A stretch of DNA of 64,000 nt from Basidiobolus meristosporus CBS 931.73 (GCA_002104905.1 MCFE01000117.1:1-64000); one strand, 5' to 3'; shown: positions 26,014 to 37,035, counted from the stretch's first letter. A program made the numbers and translations. The notes: generated from the letters alone by a model not told the origin.

Positions 26014-26893
26014 CTACAGATTTACACTTGATGTAGACCTCTGACTGTAGCCTTCACTCTCTTCATCTATGCGAGACAAGCACTTTTTTGGAAAATAGAG
26101 TGGACTGGGTGAGGCTGTCGGTGGACTGGGTGAATCGGGGGAGTCGAGGCTCATCAAGCCTGTCCGTGCCATGGGTGACGCGGAGACGTCAGTAAACTCC
26201 AAGCCGACTTCATCCGACACTGGGGTGACATAGACAGAGTGTCTCCCGATGATTCTGAGCTGCTCCATCAATGGAGCAGTGGTTCGCAAATACTCTGGTG
26301 TGTAGAAAGTCTCTGGGTCATAGGTCATGGGCGGTATTGGTGGAAGTATTGGCGGAGTATCCAAAGAGATGTACATCGAGCTTGAACAAGTGGTGCAGGA
26401 ATATCGACCTTTTTCCTCATCCGGCTGCGTCTTGCCAAATGTACCAACTCCTACCAAATGGGCTCATTAGTACTGAGTTTAGAAACCGCGCCAGACTCTC
26501 CTAAACTACCTTTCCTCTTATAGTGGTACCTCCAGTACAATAACCCAGACACGGCCGTTACAATAACCGCGCATCCACCTATTATCCCGCTAATTATCAG
26601 GCCCGGCATCTTCAAACTCAAAGATTGTACACCAATAAAAAGTTCTGGCTCGATGGATTTGGTGGTATTAGTTGGCGATAATGCGGCACCGGCTAACCAA
26701 ACTTCGACACCATATGCCAGTAAGGGTTAGTCCTTTAGGCGGGCTGCTTTACGAATGAACACGTACCATTGGCTCCGCAGCTTGCATCTTGGCATTCTTC
26801 TGCTTGGCCTTGCGCACTTACCGCCATCCAGTTAAACAGTAGGCTTAGTGCTGCCTTGAAGAGAAAAGACCCACACATGACGAAAAATACCAT
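26014..26893 (-). CDS. Single-pass type I membrane protein, 251 aa
   Basis: Three exons: 26893-26767, 26701-26510 and 26450-26014. The introns (65 and 59 bp) have GTACGT and GTAGTT donors, and the joins are in phase. The N-terminus is a hydrophobic signal peptide (MVFFVMCGSF..., likely cleaved near residue 27 after VSA). A very short extracellular part of about 45 residues follows, with a Cys pair (ECQDASC) and one N-glycosylation site (Asn54, NTT). A single membrane segment spans about residues 75-97 (Gly/Ile/Val-rich) and ends in the basic stop-transfer WRYHYKRK. The cytosolic tail of about 150 residues is Pro/Ser-rich with several SP and TP sites, suggesting phosphorylation. The topology resembles fungal cell-wall stress sensors, but the extracellular part is far too short for a WSC domain. 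Family not recognised; a sensor or adaptor role is a guess. Confidence 0.65.
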
Positions 26894-27399
26894 CGCGAGT
26901 GCAAGAGCTACAACTATATACGCTCAGCTCTGGATATCAATATGATGCAGGGGCCGAAGGTTAGCATTGAGACTGAGGTATGATTACCACAGGCTTAGTT
27001 GGTTTGTGGGGTCGCATCGTGGTGGATGCTTGATCCTTGGCATCAGCATACCTAGGCTAGTGGGGTGCATGGAGGTATTGCTTGTGGGGAACCACCCGCA
27101 CATGCTATTCTTGGAGAAGATTGTTTTCTGGCGGGGAAGTTAATTCGATTACCCGGTGCATCTGGTTGGAACAAATCCCATATCAAGCCAGTTGTGTCTC
27201 TAATCACATGAATTACGCGCTGAGGGGATGCCACAGGTTGCCCAATCTCCATTTCCCGGATTGTCAGAATGAGCCACTGAGCGGATATTTGTGCCTCGAC
27301 GAAATGTCGTACGTGGAACACGTCCAAATTCCTTTATTTGCTGATTAATTTAGACTGGCCATTTACGTATGCAGATATGATGTATGTATGCACCATTGT
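26894..27399. other. Intergenic
   Basis: This holds the promoter of the membrane-protein gene and the 3' flank of the phosphoesterase-like gene. The overlapping frames at 27052-27348 on both strands have no support. Confidence 0.5.
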
Positions 27400-28038
27400 T
27401 TAGTGGGTCAGCTTCAATCTTGCCCAGCATGCATTAGTGCCCTTGGAAATACCGTCCTCCTCGAACAAGTCGCGGTTGATGAAGCCGAGAGTGATATGAG
27501 GGTAGTAGTTGTCTGGGTTGAACTGGCTGGGCTCGCCACCTTGCTTGACATAGATATTGAAGATGTCCCGGCGAATACGATTCAGGTTCTTGGCCTTGAC
27601 AATAACCTGATACGAAGCCTGCGGAACGTTGTCTATAACCTTTGCAACTCGACCCAGACAGTATGGCTCTACATAGGTCGCCTGGATCTTTCTAGCAACG
27701 GCAACCTTGTTGATTTGCTCGATAGTAACGTTGGCTTTGGCAAGAACGTCGAATTCCGGAGGGGTGATAACGGTGACGTGAGCCTCCCCTCTTCCCTTGA
27801 TAGGAGCAGGTAAGCTGGCGTTTAGAGCCTTGGAGAGTGGCTCCACGAGCTTGAAGTCAAGGTTCATTCCAAGCCAATTGGTAAAGGGTTTGGTGCCCAC
27901 GTGAGGAATGAAGTCAACCCGCTTCCCATCGGTGGCTCTTCTGCTTAGCTTGAAGGTTTTGCCAGACGGGTTGGCGAAGTCCTTGGCCTCTGAGGTCACG
28001 ATGAGGAGAGCAGCGAGGGCTAAAGAAAGAAATTTCAT
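27400..28038 (-). CDS. Secreted 2H-phosphoesterase-like protein
   Basis: A 212-aa single-exon protein starting MKFLSLALAALL. The signal peptide is probably cleaved after TSEA (near residue 18). Two His-x-Thr motifs, HVTVITPPEF and HITLGF, lie about 100 residues apart. This is the hallmark of the 2H phosphoesterase superfamily (2'-5' RNA ligase, cyclic phosphodiesterase and relatives), in which the two His-Thr pairs form the active site. The second motif follows NPDNYYP, also typical. The upstream Met at 28344 was rejected because the intervening sequence looks like promoter and the 28038 start gives a textbook signal peptide. Two potential N-glycosylation sites (NAS, NVT) fit secretion. Substrate is unknown; an extracellular RNA or nucleotide phosphodiesterase is plausible. 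Confidence 0.8.
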   Translation of the reverse strand: MKFLSLALAALLIVTSEAKDFANPSGKTFKLSRRATDGKRVDFIPHVGTKPFTNWLGMNLDFKLVEPLSKALNASLPAPIKGRGEAHVTVITPPEFDVLAKANVTIEQINKVAVARKIQATYVEPYCLGRVAKVIDNVPQASYQVIVKAKNLNRIRRDIFNIYVKQGGEPSQFNPDNYYPHITLGFINRDLFEEDGISKGTNACWARLKLTH

Positions 28039-29040
28039 TGGGTGTGTGAGGGTGAGTGGCGAGTGTTTCGATGGTGCTTGCATACACCGCGACCGCATCG
28101 AGGAATTTAAATGTTCTGCGGTGTGGCAATTTTTTTCAGTAGCACAATGGCAGCGCTTCTGAAATTGGTATTGTACACTCGATAGCTTGTTTGTGGACCA
28201 GCACTCCACACGTGAAGTGACTCCTGTGGCCGTATTGTAGGATTTCGCCTGGCAGCCAAAGTTGGGAATATCTGGAACTTGGCCTGATTCAGGCACTGGG
28301 TAATTTCCCCGATGGCTATTGGACGAACCCGTATATTTGAGCAATGATTAGAGAGCCAGCAACGTGAAACATGGCGACGATTTTATTTGTCGCTCGCCAG
28401 AATTCACACCTTTTGGTGACGGGGAGCTGTTCGGAAGCGCAGTTGCACCACCACTCGAACTGATCTTGAGTGGAAACACAGCCCGCTTCAGGATCTTTTG
28501 CTGCTCACTCTGTGCCAATGGTGGAGACATGCCCAGGGTGTCATAGAGTACAGTGCCTATGTAGGCATCACTCACTGCCATTACCATCGCTATCTTGGCG
28601 CGGACAAGGCTGCACAGCATATCTCTATCGTGATTCTGGCTGGAATGGGGCTGTAATAAGCACCACTAACCCTCTGGACTACGGCCCCCTTATAGTCATA
28701 TCAACGCAGCGGCTGTAGCCACGATGGACTCGTCAAGTCCTTGGTAATGATGCCTTATCCGGAAAGACGCTAGCCAACATCTCGTTCCAGAAATGGGGTG
28801 AACAATTGGCGGCCAAAAGGGCAGTTCCGTCACATGAATTGAAAAGCATGGATTTTTCATCTAGTTGATTTTAGTTGGTCATTCAATGCAGTATTTCTAA
28901 ACATCTAACACGGTGGACTCAAAATACTGATTGCTACTCTAAGAATATACAGGTACTTTTGGGCGGATGAAGAGATCCTGGTGCTGGTTCGATAATTAGA
29001 TTTGGCGGATATTCTATGAACGTTGTGCTGGATGGGTTGA
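28039..29040. other. Intergenic with one weak small ORF
   Basis: This is the promoter region of the phosphoesterase-like gene and the 3' flank of the BAR-SH3 gene. A 90-aa minus-strand frame (28348-28620) and an overlapping + frame (28364-28546) exist. Neither has a motif. Confidence 0.45.
28348..28620 (-). CDS. Possible small hypothetical ORF, 90 aa
   Basis: The frame begins MLCSLVRAKI and has a mixed composition with a Ser/Gly-rich middle. Only its openness supports it, and a competing frame lies on the other strand. It is reported because it fills an otherwise empty region upstream of the secreted phosphoesterase-like gene, and may be noise. Confidence 0.15.
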   Translation of the reverse strand: MLCSLVRAKIAMVMAVSDAYIGTVLYDTLGMSPPLAQSEQQKILKRAVFPLKISSSGGATALPNSSPSPKGVNSGERQIKSSPCFTLLAL

Positions 29041-31081
29041 CTAGTGAGTGTGGAAGCAGTTGTTACAGCTGTGTTGCTTAAATACGTTCGCTACGTAATC
29101 TGTACATCCACACTCACGACATGGCAAGCTGTCGTTGGGATCCTGGCTGTCCCCCAGAGAGCTGGTGCGATCCGGAATTGCGATTGGCCGTGTCACTTTG
29201 GAGGGGCTCGGCTGGGCGGTCGGCGTACTTTGGTTCTGCAAAACGGGGTTCGATCCACCTACATGATGAGATGATGGTGCTGGGGCTGGTCTCTGCCAAC
29301 CGAGGGGCTCGCCCCGGACTAGAGTCTCTGTCGGGGCAGGCAAGGAACTCGAAATCTTGTTGTCGGGATAGTGGCTACTAGAGGGGCTGTATGGTAGTGT
29401 TTGGTTCAGAGCGGAAGTACCGGTTGTGTGGGCGACATTTGTATGCATGGGGGCTACTGACTCAAAAGACTCTACGTAATTAGCCGGAAACATTCCCGCG
29501 CGAGTCCCATATTCATCTGTAAGTTCTCCTATCCACCAGCCTTCGTCGATTTCGTCCAGAACAGTCACGATATCTCCTTTGCGGATGGGAAGTTCGTCTT
29601 TCGAGTCACCCTCAAAGTCATAAAGCACTCGGACTTTCTTCTTGGAGGCTCGGCTGGGAAGTGGGGGCATGGGCTTGTTATGGCTGGAGGTGTTTATGAA
29701 ATTAACGTTGGCCGCCGAATCCTCCGAAATGTCGCTGTTATTCCTGGGCATCTCAAATTCATCGGTGGGTGGGCTATAGCGAACGTTATGAGAGGATTCG
29801 TGATCCTCGTATGCCGTCGAAAAGTGGGCGCGATGAGATTTACTGCGTGAGACTGAGTGCTCACCTCGAACAGAAAGGCTTGGGTTTCGGCGTATAGCGT
29901 TGTAATAATTGGTCGATTTGCTGTACATGAGCACGTACCAAAGGGAATCTGTAAATGCGTGTTGCATTCGCCACGTGGATAACGAAGCCTACCTCTCGTT
30001 AAAGATATCTCGGATATTGGTAAGGATTTCAACACTTCTCTGATAGTATTCCAGCTCAGAGTCATAGAACATAGCTAGTTGTTGCATGTGCAATTCCTAG
30101 ATGGGCAGCAGTAGGGTTAGACCAAATGCCACTGATTTGTAGAATTGCTAACTGACCTCGGCATTACGGATATCGATCATTCTGCTGTACGTATCCTCCA
30201 AGGACTCGTTGAATTTCAGCTCAGCAGCACGCATTTGCTCCTCGAGCTCCGGTTTCTCTTTTTTAGCTCTCTGCACAGTGTTCAGCTTTGCGTTGTAGTC
30301 AAGTCGACGTGATTCCAGTTTTTTGCGTGCTTGCTGGGGGAGGGGAAATGCTTTCGGGTTAGATCTTAATCTCAGACAATTTCATATGCCAACTACGCTA
30401 CTTGTAATTCCTTCATCTCATTCATTGCTCCTTCTAGCCCGCTCACGTAATCCGCTCGTAGTTTGTTGGCCTAACAAAAACCGGTGAGATATTGAGTAAG
30501 ACTCGCGTCAATCTACCACCTACATAATTAAGTTGATTGTTGGCAATCTGTTCCTGGGCTTCACCAAATTTGAGCATAGCTTGACCTGTATGTCAAGAAA
30601 CGTTCACATTTAGTCCAATATCGAACCCACACTGACACAGGCAGTTAGGATACTTCACCAAAAGGGGATTCTTGTGGGAGCGTTTGCCCTTGGGCGATTA
30701 AAGAATAGGCTAAACCCAACAGTGGAGAGATCTTGTTTTTATCCTCGGTCCCCTTTTTCTTTTTCTCTACAACGGAAAGATTAATCGCCCACTCCCTCCA
30801 ATCTGGTCACCGCTAGTTTGTCTTGACGTACCCAAGGTTTTGAGATACAGCTCCGAGGCCATGTACAGCTTTTCCACGATCTCTTTTCGTTGATCGGTTT
30901 CAAGCTCCAATTTTATAAACTCATCGCTCGATTCCGTTCTGTTGGCTTTCCCGAGTTTCTCCTCGGTCCACTAAACCAACGTCGGTTAATCCTTCCATCA
31001 ACTGGACGGCACTGACTCTCTAAAAGCAATGGCTGATACCTGTTTGAATTTGCCCAAATTTTTCCCGATAGCGGCTGCCAT
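29041..31081 (-). CDS. BAR-SH3 adaptor protein with C-terminal Cys/His motif
   Basis: Membrane-curvature adaptor of the amphiphysin/endophilin type. Eight exons: 31081-31040, 30970-30832, 30766-30659, 30585-30524, 30470-30402, 30333-30157, 30096-29993, 29920-29041. All introns are GT-AG and in phase, giving 526 aa. Residues 1 to about 235 form a charged, heptad-rich helical BAR-like domain (LGKFKQWTEEKLG, ELYLKTLEKKKK, ARKKLESRRLDYNAKL, FYDSELEYYQRSVEIL). A Ser-rich linker follows. An SH3 domain lies at about 327-386: ALYDF-type start VRVLYDFEG, ELPIRKGDIV, then GWWIGEL and FPANYVE. The last 28 residues carry CRECGC and SCNNCFHTH, a compact Cys/His cluster that could bind zinc. The protein probably acts at endocytic actin patches or membranes, with the SH3 binding proline-rich partners. 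It is divergent from the Spf30-like gene. The acceptor of the last intron was chosen at 29921 because it is the only one that keeps the frame open. Confidence 0.85.
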
Positions 31082-31668
31082 GAGTTAGCAAATATTCAAT
31101 AAATATGTTGTGCAACGCACCGGCTAAGAAACCTGGCAGGAGTATGTGAAGGTATACCTAGGTTGGTCGGTTTGAAATGTTGTTATTATAATCGCAAATT
31201 CCAATCCCTGGACCCACGGCAATCCAATCGCATCGTTGGGAACGGCCATGCCATGACCGCGAAATCAATCCCATATTCGATGATGTATTATTAGATGTGG
31301 CAAACTCGTTCGATCGGTGGCTTCACTTTTGGAATCACTGCCAGATTTCTTCTATTGATAGACCTGCAGTGCGATCTGCTTTCTCCGGAGATCCATCTTG
31401 ATACTCCCCGAGGCACATAGAATGTTCTACCAATTCAATACCCGCACTGTATGCCTTTTTGCATCATCGGTTTCGAGGCTGCGCCATGGATCCTATTCTA
31501 GATCAGAGTGTTCTGCATGGTGGTAATTTCCAGCAGCCATCTTGAGATGGGTCCGCCTTTGCTGATTGGTCAGTGAGGATCAGATGATGTTCGAAGAGTT
31601 CCATGACATCATCCGCATCAGGTACATAAGCAGGCGGACGCCCATGCCTAGCAAACAATACACTCATC
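31082..31668. promoter_or_regulatory. Divergent promoter region, BAR-SH3 / Spf30-like
   Basis: A 587-bp gap lies between two divergent start codons, so it must hold both promoters. I see no long frame or repeat in it. Confidence 0.5.
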
Positions 31669-32340
31669 ATGAACGCTGAAGAACTCGCCTCTTACCAATG
31701 CCAGTTGGACCAAGTCAAGCTTGCGCTGCAATCAGATCCCGAAAACAGTGAGCTCCTTAAGCTCAAAAGCGATTTGTCTGATCTAATAGCACTAACCAAA
31801 ACATTTCTGCAGCAACAAAATCTTTCCCCCACCAAGCCGAAGTCGATCAAGACCTCACCTAGACGCCCACCGACCAATGAGGTCTTTACCACTGCCTCCT
31901 CGGAGCACACATGGAAGGTGGGTGACAGCTGTCTAGTCCGGTGGCCAGTGGACGGTAAATTTTATGAAGGAGTTATTGTTGCTATCTCGCCGAGTGGTGA
32001 TTTCACCGTTACTTACAAGGGTTATGGAAACACCGAGTCCGTAACCATTGACGATTTGAAGCCCCCGAAGTCCGAAGGAAGAAAGAGGGGGGCTGAGTCG
32101 GTATTCGGCACCAAACACGCTCCCGCCAAGAAGGCCAACCCCCTTCCCAAGAACGTCGCCCTGAAACAGAAGCAGCAAAACTGGCTCAACTTCGTCAACA
32201 AGAAGACAAAGACCCCTGCGGTCAACAAGAAGTCCATATTTGCCTCCCCGGTCTCGGTCGAGGGCAAGGTAGGAGTAACCAGAAGTGGGAAGCCTATGAC
32301 TCAATTCGCTGCACAACATCGTCACGTCTTCAAAGTCTAA
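31669..32340 (+). CDS. spf30: Tudor-domain splicing factor, Spf30/SMNDC1-like
   Basis: A 223-aa single-exon protein. The N-terminal helix (MNAEELASYQCQLDQVKLAL and on) is the conserved Spf30 start. A Tudor domain lies at residues ~80-131, with WKVGDSCLVRWPVDGKFYEG, then VTYKGYGNTESV and DDLKP. In SMN and SPF30 this fold binds symmetrically dimethylated arginine on Sm proteins. The tail is Lys-rich with a nuclear-localisation-like segment and a conserved KQKQQNWLNF stretch. It ends QHRHVFKV, also typical of the family. The protein is expected in the nucleus, in spliceosome assembly (U4/U6.U5 tri-snRNP recruitment in the human homologue). This is the last recognisable host gene; the transposon-rich compartment starts within about 400 bp. 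Confidence 0.9.
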   Translation: MNAEELASYQCQLDQVKLALQSDPENSELLKLKSDLSDLIALTKTFLQQQNLSPTKPKSIKTSPRRPPTNEVFTTASSEHTWKVGDSCLVRWPVDGKFYEGVIVAISPSGDFTVTYKGYGNTESVTIDDLKPPKSEGRKRGAESVFGTKHAPAKKANPLPKNVALKQKQQNWLNFVNKKTKTPAVNKKSIFASPVSVEGKVGVTRSGKPMTQFAAQHRHVFKV

Positions 32341-32709
32341 TGCCGACTTCGAGCGTTGGTCTAAGCACTCATGTATGGCTGGCGAGCTCTTTTCGCTGGT
32401 AGCATGTGCTTATTTCATCTCGAATAATCTGAGCACCTTTTGTATATAGTTCGTAGGTCGTTGGTTTGCAAGTCACAAGCAACAGCTTACCCAAGGAGTC
32501 TATGTCTGGCCAAGTAAGAGTTTTCTTTGTTATTGCAAATCTGGTTCTTCTCTTACTGGATGAAGTAAATACAATAAACACGCATAATTCATAAACAATC
32601 TCCGTCTTGGTATTGTTGTTCATGGTCTGCTTGCGCGCCCTACACTTGTACTTCTAAACATCACCCAGTCGCATTCAACTCCCATATCCAATTCTATCCA
32701 GCTGTATAT
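32341..32709. other. Intergenic boundary between gene-rich and transposon-rich DNA
   Basis: This holds the 3' flank of the Spf30-like gene. AT content rises sharply after about 32.7 kb. No gene. Confidence 0.5.
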
Positions 32710-33665
32710 AGGATTTCGTTGTGAGAGTCTTGGTGATATTGCAAGTGATTGGGAGAGCAAGTAGATAATGTGGTATTCACTTGATGATATACTGAATATA
32801 AATGGTGGTATATACAATTTTACATGTTCTTGCCAAAACAAGCACGTGCAGTATGCTTAGGAAGGTTCCAAGAACACGTGTGGAAAGATTGGAGGCTTTT
32901 GGTCAACTTGGAGAATTTTGATGTTCTAGGTACCTGGCGTTTTGATGAGAATATTCCAAGTAAATCCCAACAGGAATTTGGGCAAGAAATAGTAAGGATC
33001 ATAAGCTGTGATCCAAGTGACCAAGTTGATGGAATATTTGCATGTAAATTAGATTCCCAAAAGCTCAAAAAAAGTCTCTTAGCCATTACTATTGCAAAGC
33101 TCCACTGCCAGTATCAATGCTTCATTTAAGCATATCCCATCAGGGAATGAACCAATTCTTATTTGTAACTATCCTGTTTGACTTCTTGTTGGTTACCACT
33201 GTCACAATTGATAATACACATGTGGCATCTCATTAACTGTATATCCAAATAGTACTTTACTCAGCACATGTAAGAATGTTGAAGGTATTGGAAGTGATTG
33301 GAAGAACAAGTAGAGTATGTGGTTCTTGCTTATTGATTTTTGAATGTCAAAGTAGTATTTGTACTTTTACATGGTCTTGGTAAGATAACCATGTAAAATA
33401 TGTTTAATGTTGTAAGAGTCTTGAAGATATTGGAAGTGATTGGGACAACAAGTAGATTATGCTTAGGAAGGTCCCAAGAACATGCATGCAAAACTTGGGG
33501 CTGCTTGGACAACATAAATTATTTTCACCAATACATCAGGTACCCAGAACATGAACATTCTCAAAGTAAATCCTGACAAGGAATTTGGTCAGTATTCACT
33601 AAAATTTATAGGTAATGATCTAAGTGACCAAGTTAGGTAGATATTTAGGTAAAATTACAAAATTT
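32710..33665. repeat. Two diverged direct copies of an LTR-like segment
   Basis: A block at about 32710-33055 recurs in the same orientation at about 33265-33660. Matching landmarks are GATTGGGAGAGCAAGTAGAT at 32750 and its variant near 33440; GCTTAGGAAGGTYCCAAGAACA at about 32859 and 33465; and AAATCCYRACARGAATTTGG at about 32962 and 33570. A third, shorter piece of the first motif lies near 33271. Because the block adjoins the 3' side of the Copia remnant, it is probably decayed LTR sequence, but I did not find matching copies on the other side. Confidence 0.55.
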
Positions 33666-36150
33666 TACAGCACTCCAACTTATCTAAATGTTCACACTGA
33701 CTAGTTCAAATTGTGACCTAAGATATTGAAGTTTGTCTCTAGATAATGGTCTGGTAAATATGTCTGCAATCATTTCATCTGTAGGACAGTAGACTAAAGT
33801 GGGTTATACTCTATAGCTTCATATCTGAACTGATGTCTATTATCTTTGTGCTTAGTTCCAGCATAAGAAGTTGGATTTCTACCTAACTGTATCCATTCTT
33901 GACAATCTTGAAATAAAGAAATGGGCACTTTTTGACATAAGCCTAAGTCTTTAAAAAGCTTTCTTAACTACATTGCTTCTTTTGTGGCTTCATCATCTGC
34001 CATATACTCTGCTTCTGTGGTAGAAAGTGCTAGAGTTGGTTACTTTCTTGAATTCCAGGAAATTGCTCCTTTACTGTAAAGAAAGGTGTAACCTATTGTA
34101 GATCTTTTGTCTTCTAAATTTTGTCCCCAGTCAGCATCAGAGTAACCCACAGGATCCTGATCTGAATCCTCAGAGGTGTACCTTCAGCAGATATCAGCAG
34201 TTCCTTTTAGATACCTGGAAATCTGCAAAACTGCAACAACATGATCAGATATATAGTTCTGATTATTTTGGCTAACAACTCCCACAAAATATGAGATATC
34301 TGGACATGTTCCCAGCATGATATACATCAAACTGCCAACTAGTAACTGATAAGGAAAGTCAGGGCTTTCAGATTGGACCAGGTTTTCTTAATTTGGTTGA
34401 GTTTTGACCAAGTTATGGTTTGTCCCCATTGGGTTGCTACTACTTTAAATATATCTTGAATATATATGGATAGGCTTAGAGTAATAGTTTGGGTAATTTT
34501 GCTCATAGTGAAATTTATCCCTAAGTAGTAACTGTGCTCTCCTAAATTGGTTGTCTTGAACTTCTCAGATAGGCTCAATTTAGTCACTTCCAATGTTTCT
34601 TAGTTATTGGTGGCTATAATCAGATCAACCACATATAGCGCTAATAGAGCTGGGCTTACTCTATCAGGCTTATAGTAGATACTATAGGCAGCAGTACCTC
34701 TGTTGAAATTCAAATATTTCAAATAAAAATAAATCTTGCAATTCCAAGCTCAAGATAATTGTATGAGACAATTTAGAGATTTTTAAGCTTGCAGACCTAC
34801 AAATGGTTTTCTTGGTGCACAAACCCACCAGGCTAGTGAATGTACACATCTTCATCAAGTTCTCTGGTCAAAAATGCAGCTTTTACCTCCATTTGCTGAA
34901 AGAAAAACTTGTTTTTGGCTGCAACAGCCAATATTAGTCTGATGGAACTAACCTTGGCTACTGGTGCAAAGGTTTCAGTGTAGTCTAGATCTTTTCTTTA
35001 GAAGTTTCCTTTAGCCACAGACCTTGCTTTGTATCTTTTGATTGTATCAAAAGCCTTTTATTTTGTTTTAAATACCCTTCTGCATCCAGTTGACTTTTGG
35101 TTTGTTGGCAACTTGACAAATTATTGGTTTATTCACCATCAGGGCCTGATACTCCCCAGGCATTGCAGATCTCCAAAACTTTGTCTGCGGACTATTGAGG
35201 GCTGCTTCTACAGTCTGGGGCTGGTCAATATGGACTGAATAGGCCTAGGCCAAGTTTGTAACCTTGTCAATAGAGCAATCTGGGCTTTTTCAAGTCTGCT
35301 TGGATCTTTTGCCTTGTGACACTGGAATGATCACCTCTGGCATGTTCCTGGGAATTGTTTCAGGCTGAACCACAACTGCAGAGTCTGCTGGAGGGGAAAT
35401 ATTTTCATTGTTTTGATTGGATTCCATCCTGGCTGCTGGTGGCTTTGAGATCAAACTTTAGTCATCATCTGATGTTGCTTTTTACTAAATTTCTTAGTTT
35501 TCATCAAGCAACACATCACTACACTTGATCAGCTTCTTTGCTTTGGTATTATAGAGTCTATGTGCCTTATTCCCAATACAGTAATCCAAGGAATATGGAT
35601 TTCACACTTTGAGATCAAGTTTTGACTGATGTCTGGGCATTTTGTTGGCACATGCTGTGTCAACAAATATTCTTAGGTGCTCTGCACTTGATCAGTATAT
35701 ATACCATGCCTCAAATTGAGTAAAACCACAAAGTATTCTGCTACAACATCCATTTTAAGGTATACAACTGTGGCAATTGATTCTGCCCAAAAATCAAAGG
35801 ATAATTTCTCATTGTGTATTATAGTTCTTACTATATCAATCATTGCTCTTTTTGCACATTTGGCAACTCCATTTTGCTGTGGGGAGTGAGGTATAGTAGT
35901 GTCTTGCTTTGTCCCATGAGCTTAGCAGAAGTGGATAAATAAATTTGAAGTACATTCTCCACCATTCTGTATGAAAATAATTGTGATGATCCTGTTAAAA
36001 GGTCATCACAAAATTTAAATCCCATGACAAAGAGGTATTGATGCCATTATGACACTGTGCAAAGACTGTTTGGAGAAAATTGCACCCCAGATTTCACAAA
36101 AAACTTGGTCAATAATTTTCATCACAGTGATAGATAAGTGGCTTCTAATT
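33666..36150 (-). mobile_element. Ty1/Copia retrotransposon remnant
   Basis: The minus strand carries Copia pol pieces in the usual order. Integrase end near 36025-35840 (TPHSKMELPN, like TPHSPQQNG). Reverse transcriptase at about 35040-34340 (ETFAPVAK, FQQMEVKAAF, LDEDVY, then NLGEHSYYLGINF). RNase H at about 34150-33740 (ADWGQNLEDKRS, TTEAEYMADDEATKEA). The frames are broken by many stops and shifts, so the element is dead. The longest open piece is 84 codons (34339-34593). Order integrase, RT, RNase H shows Copia rather than Gypsy. Confidence 0.85.
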
Positions 36151-36779
36151 GGTTCTCTGCCAACTCTCTCACTTTCTAATCCCAGACACCCAATCACCTC
36201 CTATGTTTGTATAAATTTATTGCCTATTGCCTCTTTTTCACACTCCTGACTTCCTGACTACACAATGCTCTTACTTTTCATGCATACTAATTGATCTATT
36301 TACTTACAATCTAAAGTTGTAACTTGATTTCAATCTATACTGGCCTATAAAAATACCTATACCTATCACTAATATCAAGCCCAACTGCACACATGAGAGG
36401 TAACTCCCTCAAGGTCCACCATTCAATAAGTATTTCTGCCAAAATGCCCTTTTTCCAATACTTTGGTGGGAACTGTTGTGTTGTATTATGATTAGTTTGG
36501 GGCTTGTTCTACAATGTAGAGGCTAATCAACAATATACAACAACTTCCAGTATGCTAATATTGAAATAGTTTATTGAGAGTTTGATATACCAATATAAGA
36601 TATAACTTTCACCAATATCCTCAATCTTAGGCTCAAAATGTACTATAGGCAGAGTTTCTCACTTCTACAGCAATGTTCAGACCTTCTGTCAACTAATGGG
36701 CTTATTTACATATATAGTCACTTTTCCTTATTTGCAAGTCACCTTCCTTTCTGAGAAAGTATTTCCTAATATGGATATT
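36151..36779. other. AT-rich, no gene
   Basis: This lies between the Copia integrase remnant and the minisatellite and may include the Copia gag or 5' LTR region. I see no recognisable coding. Confidence 0.4.
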
Positions 36780-36794
36780 TTGAACTCTCCTTTA

Positions 36795-37035
36795 ACCTAA
36801 AGGGGTGGGTTGTAGAAGTCTCTAAAGGGGTCTTTAGACCTAAAGGGGTGTCTTTAGAACAAAGGGGCTCCTTATAGTGGTCTCTTAAGTGGACTTTACA
36901 CTAAAGGGGTGCCTAAAGGGGCTTCTTTAGAGTAAAGGGGCTTCTTAAAGGGGTCTCTAAAGGTGTGTCTTTAGAGTAAAGGGGCTTCTTAAAGGGGTCT
37001 CTAAAGGTGTGTCTTTAGAGTAAAGGGGCTTCTTT
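36795..37035. repeat. AAAGGGG-rich minisatellite
   Basis: About 240 bp contain eleven AAAGGGG words. The distal part consists of a 44-bp unit (TCTTTAGAGTAAAGGGGCTT plus 24 more bases) present in two perfect tandem copies near 36923-37010 and a partial third. The proximal copies are degenerate. Confidence 0.85.

Noticed and set aside
28130-28344. Upstream Met of the phosphoesterase-like frame at 28344
   Set aside because: The extension has no similarity to the family and hides a good signal peptide that starts at 28038.
29248-29265. Short GGTTCGATCC word resembling a tRNA B box
   Set aside because: It lies inside the BAR-SH3 coding exon and has no tRNA-like partner sequence.
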